From: Sparassis latifolia
Lineage: Eukaryota; Basidiomycota; Agaricomycetes; Polyporales; Sparassidaceae
Direction of reading: 5' to 3'
DNA length: 64,000 nt
Assembly: GCA_018466975.1 (NCBI GenBank)
Contig: CM031562.1
Coordinates: forward strand, 2,852,001-2,916,000
The notes beneath the pieces were generated by a model, which was given only the letters and a program-made list of their open reading frames with translations, did no database searches and was not told where the DNA came from. This document shows positions 32,261 to 43,047 of this stretch, one piece after another (positions within the stretch are counted from its first letter, which is position 1; each line of letters opens with the position of its first letter). Both the position numbers and the translations under genes were made by a program.

Positions 32261-33115
32261 GATAACTGTGTTGGAAATTCACGTCAGCTTTGGAAGATTG
32301 TACGGCGGAAACAATCAGCAGTTAGAGATGATGCTAGTCGACTGACGCTGGTAACTGAATGAGGTGGGAACCAGTACGCCGTTGGGAGTAGTACAGGTTG
32401 TCGTTAAACTGTCTCACTCCTTCTATGTCGGGAAGGGCACCTTCCTTTTTCATTCGAGTCTAGTTTAGTCTCCCGAGGGCAGATGGTAGACACTCTGCTT
32501 CAACCTCGTACCTCGGATATCCATGTCTGACGTCTGCTTTCTATTACGGGCTCTTACTAGAAGGTCTTGATTGCCGAACTGGCACATCACGTGCTGTCAC
32601 AACGCGTCTGTAAATTGCGCCGAATGCGTCGCATTTTGAGCGCAAAAAGCACCCATTGTCCTGTGCTGCATGTGTATACAATACTTTCCAACGGGTATAT
32701 TAATTGAGATTGATTTGGGAGACTTTGCAGTCTTATCTGCTTTGTACTGGTCCAAGAGGGCATTACATGTTTGAATCTCGTAGGAATCCCTCTATTCTCT
32801 GTGCTCCGCGCCCAAGCAAAATTCACCATTCCATCACCCATCCATTGTAGCACCTCATCTCACCTGCGATGTGCCCAAACCAGGGTGGAGAGGATCTTCA
32901 GGAAGACTTTCGTGAATTTCGGCGGATTTACAATGCCACCTGCATCACGTGGTATCACAAAGGTTTAAGATTCCGCATTAGAAAGAACTACCAAACTTTA
33001 GGCTCCGCCTAAAATGTCCGACCTCTCGACAAGGAGGCGCGTTAGAAAGCAGACTAGTCTAGTTCACCGCCGACCTTCAAACATTCACTACACGGTCAAA
33101 ACAGTAAAGCACTGG
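32261..33115. other. Upstream region of copy B and spacer
   Basis: 32290-32420 aligns with the upstream region of copy A. The rest holds short frames only and no recognised element. Confidence 0.35.
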
Positions 33116-33134
33116 AAAATCATTAGACGAAAAG
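33116..33134 (+). repeat. 19-bp direct repeat, left copy (partner at 47019-47037)
   Basis: AAAATCATTAGACGAAAAG occurs here and at 47019-47037 in the same orientation, 13.9 kb apart, bracketing the transposon-rich block. ACAGTAAA also precedes both, with 10 extra bases between in the left copy. It may be the target duplication of a composite insertion or just a leftover of segmental duplication. Confidence 0.55.
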
Positions 33135-33590
33135 GGTAGAAAAGACAGAAATACGTACCGAAATACAGCCCTCGTGTGACACCGCTTCAGGAATTTTGAC
33201 AAGGCCTGATATTGGACCAGATTTGAGTCGTCCAAATGGCCCCAAATTTCCAAGGCTGTTCTGGGGCTTTGAGCGGTCGATTCCTGAGCTGCGAGAGGGT
33301 GGCTGCAGCATTTGTGTTCAGCCTGGTATTGGTGCTTCAACGCTGCACAGGCTGGACCCTGGTCATGAGGCACTGATCCAGTGCCTATGCAACGCCTGTT
33401 CGGCCCTTACCTCAGCCCATCTCTGGGCGTACAGATTTCTCGCGTAAGACTTAGAGCACATCGTACATCATTCGGATAAGTAGCAGACAGCTCATATGCA
33501 AATTGAAGGTTACATACGGTATCGCACATACGGATTGAACATTGTAATGAATCGTAAATGTACAACAAGCAAGTCATAGTACTCATACAT
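33135..33590. other. Spacer left of the transposon block
   Basis: GC-richer segment 33190-33440 followed by AT-richer sequence. No gene or element recognised. Confidence 0.3.
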
Positions 33591-34046
33591 CTAGTCTGGC
33601 GCATGCAGTACAATGAGGACCGGGAAGTACAACGACACTAGTTGCTGGAACTCGCACCATAATTCTGTGCAGATATTGTCATAGGAGGTCTTACGCTCAC
33701 GCCCATCGGCCAACTCAGGCTGATCCCGATATTGATTGTCCCGCTGCATCCACTTCTCGATAAGCGGCCCCTCCAATGTGATCCTGGTATTCCACACTGG
33801 CCATTCACCTCTGGGGAAGTCAGGATAGGCAGAGATGAATGCCATCCAGAACGTGTCGCACCCCATGCCCAATCGGGACACCGCACATTGACAACCTCCG
33901 TTAAGAGCCAGTCCTCTATGTTGGTGGCGAGTGCTGCCCAATTGCTCCGGTCGGAAGAGTTGAAAGTTGAAGGGAGGGGAAGGAATGTTAGAGAGGTCTC
34001 GGGAATGTCGCTCTACCAAATGCAACGTTAAATTATGAATAGACAA
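33591..34046 (-). CDS. Hypothetical protein exon, unrecognised
   Basis: An open frame of about 150 residues on the minus strand ends TELWCEFQQLVSLYFPVLIV and contains DTFWMAFISAYPDFPRGEWP and ITLEGPLIEKWMQRD, which look like real protein. There is no clear start; the first residues may belong to an upstream exon (34456 to 34178 has an open frame on the same strand). Its place next to the transposon-type gene suggests it may belong to the same element. No family recognised. Confidence 0.3.
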   Translation of the reverse strand: MSIHNLTLHLVERHSRDLSNIPSPPFNFQLFRPEQLGSTRHQHRGLALNGGCQCAVSRLGMGCDTFWMAFISAYPDFPRGEWPVWNTRITLEGPLIEKWMQRDNQYRDQPELADGRERKTSYDNICTELWCEFQQLVSLYFPVLIVLHAPD

Positions 34047-34500
34047 TGCAAACCCAAGCTCATCGAGATGACATTGGTGGATGATTCAGTGAGAGACCAA
34101 GAAGGAAGAGCTCGCAGAATGGGAGAGGTGAAGTGTGCATATTCCTGCGGGAGAGAGATTGAGATCTGTAGGGGCTGTTATGCAGTGAGTATGGCAATAC
34201 ACCGAGCGGCGGCATTACTCACAATATTCCCCCATAAGATGCTCGGAGGAACTGCACCGCGAAAGGAAACTGAGACCAAGAAAGGTTGGGGTGCGCTGCT
34301 TGCTGAGGAGCTTTGCAGGGGGTCGGGATATACAATGGAGGTGGTGACACTGACACTGTCCATCATGGTGGAAAGAAAGTGCAGACTGATCATGTGAGAA
34401 ACGCGCTCGGGACTTGTGCGTCTGACACGTGAATGCGACTCAAAGTGCCTTCGCACACGTTTATTAAGAATGATGAAGCAACCTAAGCCCCAAAATTTGA

Positions 34501-37500
34501 ATGCAAAAGGTATTACTACTCATGGCTCCTTCTTTTGTGTCTTATAAGTTTGTACTTCAGAATTTCACGAGGTCAGCGAAGATCACATTGCGTGCCTCGT
34601 ATGTCCTCCAAAAGGCGGTTTACGGAGTGTTTGGAACAATGAGAAGATGTCATGTAGCGCAGCATGCCTCCACTGAAAAGCATATCCGGCATGTTACTCA
34701 CCACATGGAAGACAGCTTCAAACCTTTTGCATCGCAGTCTTCCCGGTGTTCAACTTCTCCCCCTCCTGCCAGTCCGTAACACGCCCGGATCATATTGGCG
34801 AGGCGAGATTCTCAGTTCTCGATGCTGGGATCGACGCAAGTACCCCGCCGGCACATGAAGCCGTTCTCGACTCTGATATGGACCAAATCCTTGCAGCGCT
34901 TCATGACCTCGCAGATTCTCCACCAGACTATTCGAACGTCCAAACCACTCTCAGCGAGCTCTGGAATGGAACAGCAAGTGATCGGACTTTTGAGTTCAGT
35001 CAGATTCCCGCTACAGACTACTTCGAGGAGCTTCTGAGATCGTTGGAGCGGGCGACGACTTATTCTGCACTTCCCTTCCATCCACGGGTGAAGAACTGGG
35101 TGTTGAGGTTGATGACAGCCTTTGTGACAGGGATGGGCTCAAAGGGCACGAGGACTTCAGTATAGAGATGCCTGGTAAGTGTGCTCAGTCACAGTATCCA
35201 TGCGGTTTGACCAACATTACTCCAATAGACTGTGACTTAGAATCAAATGCCGGTACTCAAAGAGCGATCAAGTTTCACCTGAAACCCCATCATACCCATG
35301 GCCCTCCATGGCGGTAAGTCATCTGTTATTCTATGTGCATACCGCGCCAACGAGCGTCCACACAGATGTTCCTTACAGACTTACTCTTCAGTTTGCCAAG
35401 GCTTGATTCTCAGAACAACAGAAGGCGCTGTTCTCAGCTGGGGAAAGGAACTTGGTGCTCGCGATGTTCCTTCTGTTGGCACTGTGAAGAAGTGTCAGGA
35501 ACGAATCAAGAACCTTGTAGGGAACCCGACCGAGAAGGTCGAATCAAGTTCTGGGACCGTTTTCTATATAAATGATGTTGGAAAGGCGATTGCAAAGGTA
35601 TGCCCGATCTCATATCTGTTCACTTGGCCAGCTTGACACCTGACTCTCCTTTGCAGGACTATGCAAATCCCCTTACCAGAAGCTCAATGGAAGACTATCC
35701 CATTGATGGCGAAGGCAGCATGTCACAGGTCTTTCACGCTGAGAAGATGCTGCTCAGGATGCCTGCCGAGCTTGTAGCACCTACAGTTCATGTAGACGGT
35801 GAGATATACTTCGTTAATGAACTTACTCAGCTATCTTCGGATGACTATTTCATTCCAGAGCGATTTTTTGCTGCATGTTCTTCTGAATCCTCACCGGATG
35901 CTTCTGACCCATCATGCACCAGCCGGGAGTTGTGTGCGTTGGGTCATATGGTTGCAAGATCAGATGTAAGACCTTGCCTACTATAATAATCTCTCTTACC
36001 GTTTGATTTCAGGTGGGCTTTATCGTGGCAACAGAAGAGCACGTGATCGTGCCAGTTTCAACTTTTTGTAGGACCTTCGAGGAAATTTGCACCAATGCCG
36101 ATGAATTCAGTTGCAGGTTCTCGCCTTGTTCAGAGCTGTTTGGAAAACAGATGCCCCATCCCTTCCATGCGAAAGCCAGCGGGCGCATGGTATATTCGGT
36201 CCCCCTGATCATCTTCATGAACGACATCTCCGGCAACATCTCGAAACAGTGGAACAAGCATCATGTTATCTACATGTCGAATGCCAACATGCCCCGGGAG
36301 ATGATAGAGAAGGAATTTTGCATGCAGTTTGTCAGCTCGTTGCCTCATGCCACTCCTATGGAGCTGATGAAGGCCATGAAAACTTCCGTGATGTTTGTTC
36401 TTCTCATTCCTTGCGTGATGCTACGCCATGCTAACTTGTCCACAGGAAGGCTGCTGATGCAGGAATTGTCGCATGGGACTGTCGAAACAACGAAGAAGTT
36501 GTCTTGTGCCTGTATGGGCTCTTTTGGGCAGGGGATAACCCTATGCAAGCCAAGGAATGCAGCCAAGCGGGCCTTGCCTGCAACTATTTCTGCCGAACGT
36601 GCAAGGTTGGTGGTATAAAACAGCACAAGGCCTCAGATGAAGGCTTTCAGAAGATCTTTGAAGTACGTGCCCCTTACTCTCACTTGCACACATTGACCAT
36701 CAGACTGATGTGTATTCTTATAGGCTGGTGAACCTTGCACACCCACCAAAACGGCAGAGCAAATTTGTGAGCAGATCTGACAATCCCTTCTTTCGGGTGG
36801 AACTGAGAAAGTAAAGAATGCTACTGCATCAACCGGCATACGGGATTCAACTACTAATTCGATCGTGGACTGCATGCTGGCACTGGGGAAAAAATTGCGA
36901 AAGCGCGACCCTGAAGAGCCTGTCTTGTCCGAGGAAGCGATCCGTGCTCAACTTGAGAAGGAGTTTGAAGACTTGCTCTTAGGTGAGAAATTGGAGGACA
37001 GTATAAATCCGTTGTTGGGAATGCCGGGTGAGTGAATCGATACCATACATATGGCTTACTCACAATATTTTCGTTAGGTGTGGACATTCACCAAGACACT
37101 CCAACGGAAATTTTGCATACGCTGTTACTAGGTGTCGTGAAATACTTCTGGGGGCAAACAGTTTGGCTTCTTGCCAAGTCAAAACTGATAGATCTATTTC
37201 AAACACGGCTCGACTCTGTCAGCACCGCGGGTTTGAATGACCCGACACTCGGTGCAGAGTACATCTGCAGGTACAAAGCGGCCTCATTGAAAAACACTTC
37301 AAGAGCTTAGCTCAGGTAATGCCTTACCTGATCTATGATCTTGTTCCCCAAACTGTCCTCGATGGATGGACCACCATCGGCGCCTTGGTCGTTCTTCTAT
37401 GGCATACGGAGATTAAGGATACTGAAGTGTATTTGGTACGTTCTCGCCTGCATATGTTGAACATCGACAATTTCTGATCGCGGCTTCAGGCTGAGCTATC

Positions 37501-37580
37501 AAGGTTGATTGAAGACTTCCTCAACATTACCGCAATATGTGCTCCTAGTATCCTAATCAGCAAACCAAAGTTCCACTTTC
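34501..37580 (+). pseudogene. Transposon-type gene, 5' part, interrupted by a Copia retrotransposon
   Basis: First half of a large multi-exon protein of a type present in many copies in agaricomycete genomes and associated with transposons; I do not know an accepted name. Pieces in order: NHM-like start region (34501-34780), SSDDYFIPERFF (35840), GFIVATEEHVIVPVSTF (36016), YSVPLIIFMNDISGNISKQW (36190), YMSNANMPREMIEKEF, GLFWAGDNPMQAKECSQAG (36520), CNYFCRTCKVGG, SINPLLGMPGVDIHQDTPTE across an intron (37000-37110), and FLNITAICAPSILISKPKFH, where the frame is cut at 37580. The protein resumes at 43048. It also has an in-frame TGA at 36778, so it was probably dead already. Confidence 0.75.
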
Positions 37581-37813
37581 TGTTGGAGGCTTCGGGATGA
37601 CCTTATTAGGCAATCCGGAGCATCCAGGTAGTCGGGCGATATTCCCCGATATCTTATTCAGCATCGAAGGATACAGTAGCTACGAGAACTATGTGGCATG
37701 TTCTGGACTAGTCTACTGGTGTAGTATATAAGGAGGGACCTCTTGCAGGTCCCAGTAATTATATCTCTTCCCCAATCACTCACTCGGAAGAATTCATATC
37801 AGCTGCGCTAATA
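37581..37813 (+). repeat. Copia 5' LTR, 233 bp
   Basis: Identical to the 3' LTR apart from one extra C (GGCTTCGGG against GGCTTGGG). A TATA motif, TATATAAGG, at 37725-37733 is followed by a hairpin GGGACC...GGTCCC (37735-37752) that probably lies near the transcript start or end. Confidence 0.93.
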
Positions 37814-37825
37814 GGTTATGAGCCC
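37814..37825 (+). promoter_or_regulatory. Copia primer-binding site complementary to a Met tRNA anticodon stem-loop
   Basis: GGTTATGAGCCC directly follows the 5' LTR. Its reverse complement, GGGCTCATAACC, has the form of a methionine tRNA anticodon stem-loop with CAT as anticodon. Priming from a half-tRNA cut in the anticodon loop is known for Drosophila copia and Ty5; the same is inferred here. Confidence 0.7.
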
Positions 37826-37909
37826 GATAGCTTATAGCTTATAGCTTATTCTATTCACACCTACTAACCTCTACTTACTCATTACACACTCTGACTATCA
37901 GTAGTTACA

Positions 37910-38716
37910 ATGTCTGGTACTACTGAATCTCGTGACAGCCTGTCGTCCTTGTTCGAATCGAACAACCGTGATGACAACTGGCTTCCGTGGAGCGCCGTAC
38001 AATGGCGATCTTAAGGGCGCGGTGTCCTGAAGTATGTTGATGGGACCTCGGAGAAGCCAAAGCCGGTAGGCGCAGTGACACCAACACCGGAAGAGATGGC
38101 AGCAACCAAGAAATGGATCGAGGGCGATCAGAAAGCCCAGACCGTTATCGAGCTGCTGTTGAGTGACTCGCAGATGATACACATCACGGATGCTACAATG
38201 GCTGCGGAGATGTGGAACCAATTGAAGTTAGTAAAGGAGGCGAGTGGACAACTGGGGATAATGGCATACCGAAGGAAATTCTACCACACAGTTGCCACAG
38301 AAGGCAGCGATATTGCGGCGCATATCACGGAGCTCCGCCGGACACAGGAGCAGCTACACACAATGGGTAGCAAGGTGTCGGATGATGAATTTCGAATGAT
38401 CCTGATCACATCGTTACCAGAGTCTTGGGACCAGTTCACATCTGCATACCTAGCTGCAACTAGTCAGAAGGACACGCTGCCGACATCATATGAATTAATA
38501 GCCATCTTGCTCGAAGAATACCGGCACCGGTGAGAGAAAGGCGATGCCGATGAGTCTGCGCTGGCAGCGCGCGGGCGGTGGACCCAGCCGAAGAATACCA
38601 CACAGGGCGGAACGGACAGGAAGTCCGACGCGGAGTGCTGGAATTGCCACAAGCGTGGACACACTCAACATGAGTGTTGGTTGAAAGGTGGCGGCAAGGC
38701 GGGTCAGGGACCGTGA
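37910..38716 (+). pseudogene. Copia gag (capsid and zinc knuckle), disabled
   Basis: Structural protein of the virus-like particle. The frame from ATG 37910 to the stop at 38714-38716 contains MAAEMWNQLKLVKEASGQLG, SDIAAHITELRR and LITSLPESWDQF, typical of copia capsid, then the RNA-binding zinc knuckle CWNCHKRGHTQHEC (38643-38684). Stops at 38012 and 38531 interrupt it, and the first 40 codons seem to contain a frameshift. Confidence 0.85.
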
Positions 38717-38772
38717 AGTAAAAAGGAGGCCGTGCGCGGCGCGCACAGAACCAGGCACAGTCAACAAATGGC

Positions 38773-40152
38773 GTGCTGCGAGATGTTGCATTCCGCACAG
38801 GCGAGGCAATCGGTATTGGGCAGCAATTTAGTAGTCAGTTCTCATATTACGACTGGCTAGCTGACTCGGGAGCGATGTCGCATGTTACGAACCTTCGTGA
38901 TGCAATAACGGACTTCATGCCGCTTGAAGCCTCATCGATCACGGCATTGGTGACCAGAGCATATGTGCACTTGGGCGCGGCACTGTGGAAGTCAATAGCA
39001 GGATAGGCGGCAAGACTTTTACCTTCTGTCTGAAGGATGTGTTATACGCACCAAAAGCAACGAATAACTTGGTGTCGCTCACCCGTCTGGACGAGGCGGG
39101 CGGACACTTTGGCGGTGGTGACGGAGGGATAACGCTACGGGAGAGTGGCGGCCACACCATCGCTGAAGGCCGGAAAATCGGCCGTTTGTACTTGCTCGAT
39201 ATGCGGGCCAAGATCGCGATGCCAATGAACGAACGTGTGAATGTTGCACACGAAGATAATGACTCGTGGGAGTCGTGGCACCGAAGATACGGACATCTGG
39301 GTATCACTGGATTAGAACGGCTATACAAGGAGAAGATGGTAGAAGGACTTACCATTGGCGAAAACTCTATGCCGCTCACGCGGTCTGAAGCCTGCATACA
39401 AGCTAAGCAGGCGCATCGTGCATACCGAAGGAGGCGGAGGACCGCTCCCAGATGCCAGGCGAGTTGACGCATAGTGACGTCTGGGGCCCCACATGTGTAG
39501 TATCAATCGCCGGATCGCGTTACTACATATCGTTCACGGACGACTGCACGCGGAGGTGCCAAGTCCTGTTCATGAAACATAAAAGTGAGGCTTTTGAAAA
39601 ATTGAAAGAATACCTCACCTTTATTGAGCGATGCTTCAGGCACCTGCCAAAGATCGTGCGTGTTGACAATGGGTCCGAGTACATCAATAAAAACCTGAAA
39701 GGGTGGTGCCGTGAGAAAGGAATTGAGCTGCAAACAACAGCGCCGTACTCACCTTCGCAGAATGGTGTAGCCGAGCGATTTAACCGAACCTTGCTCGAGC
39801 TTGCACGCGCGATGTTGATCGCAAAGAATCTTCCAAGCTTCCTCTGGGCGGAAGCTGTTGCATACGCAGCATACCTGTGAAATCGAGCGCCGACGAAGGC
39901 ACTGCATGGGAGAACCCCAGAAGAGGTGTGGACAGGCAATAAACCCAATGTTGCACACCTACGAGAATTCGGATCAGATGTCTGGATTCTGACGGAAGGT
40001 CAGAACCTCTCAAAACTCGAGCCAAAGTCGAAGAAGCACACCTTTGTGGGTTTTGCTGATGGCCCGAAGGCCGTGCGCTACTACGATGCGGGTGCACGCT
40101 CGATCCGAGTCTCGCGAAATTTTGTGTTTGCAGATGCCCCGAAACCAGCGAG
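38773..40152 (+). pseudogene. Copia protease and integrase, disabled
   Basis: Aspartic protease motif LADSGAMSHV near 38855, the pre-integrase segment SWHRRYGHLGITGLERL with the start of the zinc-binding part near 39275, then the integrase core with its acidic triad: HSDVWGP (39470), RVDNGSEYIN (39660) and NGVAERFNRTLLE (39763). The protein continues to about 40152, where the solo LTR begins shortly after. Frameshifts near 39000 and 39430 and a TGA at 39878 (in place of an expected Arg codon) disable it. Confidence 0.88.
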
Positions 40153-40172
40153 TAATGTCCCTGTACACCAGT

Positions 40173-40810
40173 TGTTACGCGGCAGTGAAACACGAGCGTC
40201 AAGTCGAGTCGTCACGAGACAAGGTCTTAGTCTAAGACACAAGTCCGTTTAAGAGACACTTCTGGCGATGTCTTCGCACTGAAGGTCGATCAGGGTTCGT
40301 TCTTATGACTCGCAGTAGCTGTCTGCTACTAACGGTCGATCTCAGTCAAAGGCAAGTGAAAAGCTGGTTTAATGGTAACCAGGTCGAGATGGGGATCCAG
40401 CTCGACAAGGTTAAATCTACTTATACAAAGGTATCCGCAGTACTATGCAGTAATGCGAGATTGTTCATTGGCTAGATAAGGTGAAGCGATATCTGGGCAA
40501 GGTAACAGCGAGGAAGTAATATGTATGAGAAAGCTGAGTAAGGTCGTGAGAGATAATCAGTACTAATGGGGAATACGAGTCGTGTATCAGAGCGAGGTAA
40601 AGATGAGGCGTACATGCACGTCTTGCATGTGCGATAAGAAGAAGGTCCGGAGTTGGATCTGGTGTAACCCTAGACTAGGGGTTCTGGACATCTGGGTAAA
40701 GAATCGGAGGTTGCGCTCCGATGAGTCACGTGTTGGATCACGTGGTCTGGTAACGTAAAGGGAACAAGGAAAAGAAAAGAAAGACGCGCCACAAGTGAGG
40801 CGTTGTAACA
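40173..40810. repeat. Solo LTR, 638 bp, nested inside the Copia element
   Basis: Same family as 25616-26256: TGTTACGCGG start, TTGTAACA end, flanked by its own 5-bp duplication CCAGT (40168-40172 and 40811-40815). It separates integrase from reverse transcriptase of the Copia element, so this insertion and its later loss of internal sequence are younger than the Copia insertion. Confidence 0.93.
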
Positions 40811-41309
40811 CCAGTTCAATGATGGGGACAGGCTGCGCTCGAGGAGTCAGGGGAGCTGTCAAGCAGCAGCCTCCCACATCTGCATCACAACCAGCATCAG
40901 TACCTGTCAAAGCTGATCAGTCTAACAAGAAACACGATGGAAACCACATTACGGAGGAAGACTTACCTCCGAGATGCAGGAGAGCATGCGAGAGCGACCG
41001 ACATTCTTGCCTGCACCCCGAAGATCCCTCTTCATCGCGACCAGCGCCATGCAGGATCACGACTATTGAAAGATGGATAACCCCGTGCGCAGCCCACGAA
41101 GTCGCGCGAGCCGCCGGGAGTGCCGAAAGAGAACGCACCGGGTGAAAGTGCGAAAGTCGCTGTGACACCTGAAGAATTCGAAGAGATTGCACAGGCGCTG
41201 TATGCGACAGCGCTGGCATCGGGCGACAGAACGGCGAGTGCAGGAGATGAACGCGAAGCCTCGCGGAGGCCCAAGCCTCTCGGAATGGTCAGAATGGGAA
41301 AAGGCTGTA

Positions 41310-42808
41310 AAAGCGGAATATGATCAGTTGCAGGGCATGGGGACTTGGGAGCTATAAGACTTACCAAAAGATCGAAATGCTGTGGGCTGCAAGTGGGTCT
41401 TCCAGAGGAAAACCAACAAGGAGGGTCAGGTTGTCAAGTACAAAGCCAGATTGGTGGCACAGGGGTACTCACAGATCCCAGGGATGGATTTCCTTGAAAC
41501 CTTTGCCCCTGTAGTTTGTCTTGAGTCCATCAGGGCCATCCTAGCATTAGCAGTAGTTAATAACTGGGAAATAGGCCAGATGGATGTCAAGGGAGCTTAC
41601 CTGAATGGAGACCTCCAGGAGGAGATCTACATGCGACAGCCGGAAGGCTTCAATGATGGAAGTGGACGTGTTTGTCGACTCCACAAGACGCTCTACGGAC
41701 TAAAGCAGTCTGGGTGTGAATGGAACCACAAGCTGCATCGCGAGCTGACGGAGCTCGGGTACAAGCGGCTGGAGGCGGATCCATGTGTATACCTGCGGGA
41801 GCGAAAGGAAGGAGAAGTTCAGATTATCATGGTATGGGTGGATGACTTACTGTTATTCACCAACTCTCCAAAGCTCATGGAGGAGCTCAAGCATGACCTG
41901 CAGGACCTCTTCGAAGTCACGGACCTTGGTGAGCTGCAGAAAATTGTTGGGATTGAAATTGAGCGAGATAGGGAAGCGGGAACACTTCAAATCTCGCAAC
42001 AGCACTACATCGAGAGCATTCTCAAGCGATACCAGCTTGAGAATGCCAACGCTGTAGGGATGCCGCTCGATCCAAATGTGGTGCTCACGGTAGAGGACGA
42101 GAAAGAGGAGGCGGACAACCGTTTGGCGGGAGGTTACACGTCGATGGTGGGATCGCTGATGTACGCAGCAGTGGGAACAAGGCCAGATATTTCCTACGCT
42201 GTACAGACGCTGAGCAAATACACAGCGTGCCCACGACCTGTCCATTGGACAGCGGCAAAATGCGTTCTACGGTACCTCGCAGGAACACGTGACTTGCACA
42301 TCACGTACGCGACGCGATTCGGATGCGCCGAACAGAAATATAATAGGAGGATATGCGGACGCGGATTATGCATCAGATCATGACCGAAAATCAGTCTCGG
42401 GTCATGTCTTTTACTTGGGAGGTGGAGCCGTAGCATGGAGTTCGAAGAAACAAACAACAACGGCAACATCCTCAACAGAAGCCGAGTATACAGCACTCGT
42501 GCATGCGACACGTCAAGCAATATGGCTGTGAAACTTACTGGCAGAACTCGGGTTTGCACAAGAAGAACCCACAGAAATTTATTGTGATAACCAGGCAGCG
42601 ATCACAATAGCACGTGACCCGCAGTATCATGCGCGGTCAAAGCACTTTGGCGTGCAGAATCATTTCGTCTTGCGAAAAGGTGGAAAATGGTATTATTCAA
42701 TTGTGCTACTGTCCTACAGATGAGATGGTAGCAGATGTATTTACTAAGGCCCTACCCAAGCCTAAGCACCAAAAGTTCACATTGGAACTTGGGATGCTTC
42801 CGGCTTGA
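41310..42808 (+). pseudogene. Copia reverse transcriptase and RNase H, disabled
   Basis: Reverse transcriptase: KWVFQRKTNKEG, KARLVAQGYSQIPGMDF, MDVKGAYLNGDLQEEIYMRQ (first catalytic Asp), KTLYGLKQSG, and the catalytic box VWVDDLLLF (about 41840); then the connection and RNase [51 protein letters not shown], and the usual end FTKALPKPKHQKF before the polypurine tract. Disabling changes: TAA at 41355, a frame change near 42330, TGA at 42529, and another frame change near 42640. Confidence 0.9.
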
Positions 42809-42815
42809 GGGGAAG
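42805..42815 (+). promoter_or_regulatory. Copia polypurine tract
   Basis: Purine-rich GAGGGGAAG immediately before the 3' LTR at 42816, the expected plus-strand primer site. Confidence 0.7.
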
Positions 42816-43047
42816 TGTTGGAGGCTTGGGATGACCTTATTAGGCAATCCGGAGCATCCAGGTAGTCGGGCGATATTCCCCGATATCTTATTCAGCATCG
42901 AAGGATACAGTAGCTACGAGAACTATGTGGCATGTTCTGGACTAGTCTACTGGTGTAGTATATAAGGAGGGACCTCTTGCAGGTCCCAGTAATTATATCT
43001 CTTCCCCAATCACTCACTCGGAAGAATTCATATCAGCTGCGCTAATA
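42816..43047 (+). repeat. Copia 3' LTR, 232 bp
   Basis: Differs from the 5' LTR by one missing C only. It is followed by the duplicated CTTTC and then by TGGTGCATCTCCCG, which continues the interrupted host reading frame. Confidence 0.93.

Larger units (their letters stand above)
37581..43047 (+). mobile_element. Ty1/copia LTR retrotransposon, complete structure but disabled
   Basis: LTRs at 37581-37813 and 42816-43047, TG at the start, 5-bp target duplication CTTTC (37576-37580 and 43048-43052), a tRNA-type primer site, a polypurine tract, and gag, protease, integrase, reverse transcriptase and RNase H in copia order (integrase before reverse transcriptase). It sits inside the coding sequence of a transposon-type gene; removing it and one CTTTC rejoins that reading frame. 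It carries a solo LTR of another family at 40173-40810. The LTRs differ by a single base, meaning a recent insertion, yet the coding region holds several stops and frameshifts. Confidence 0.95.
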
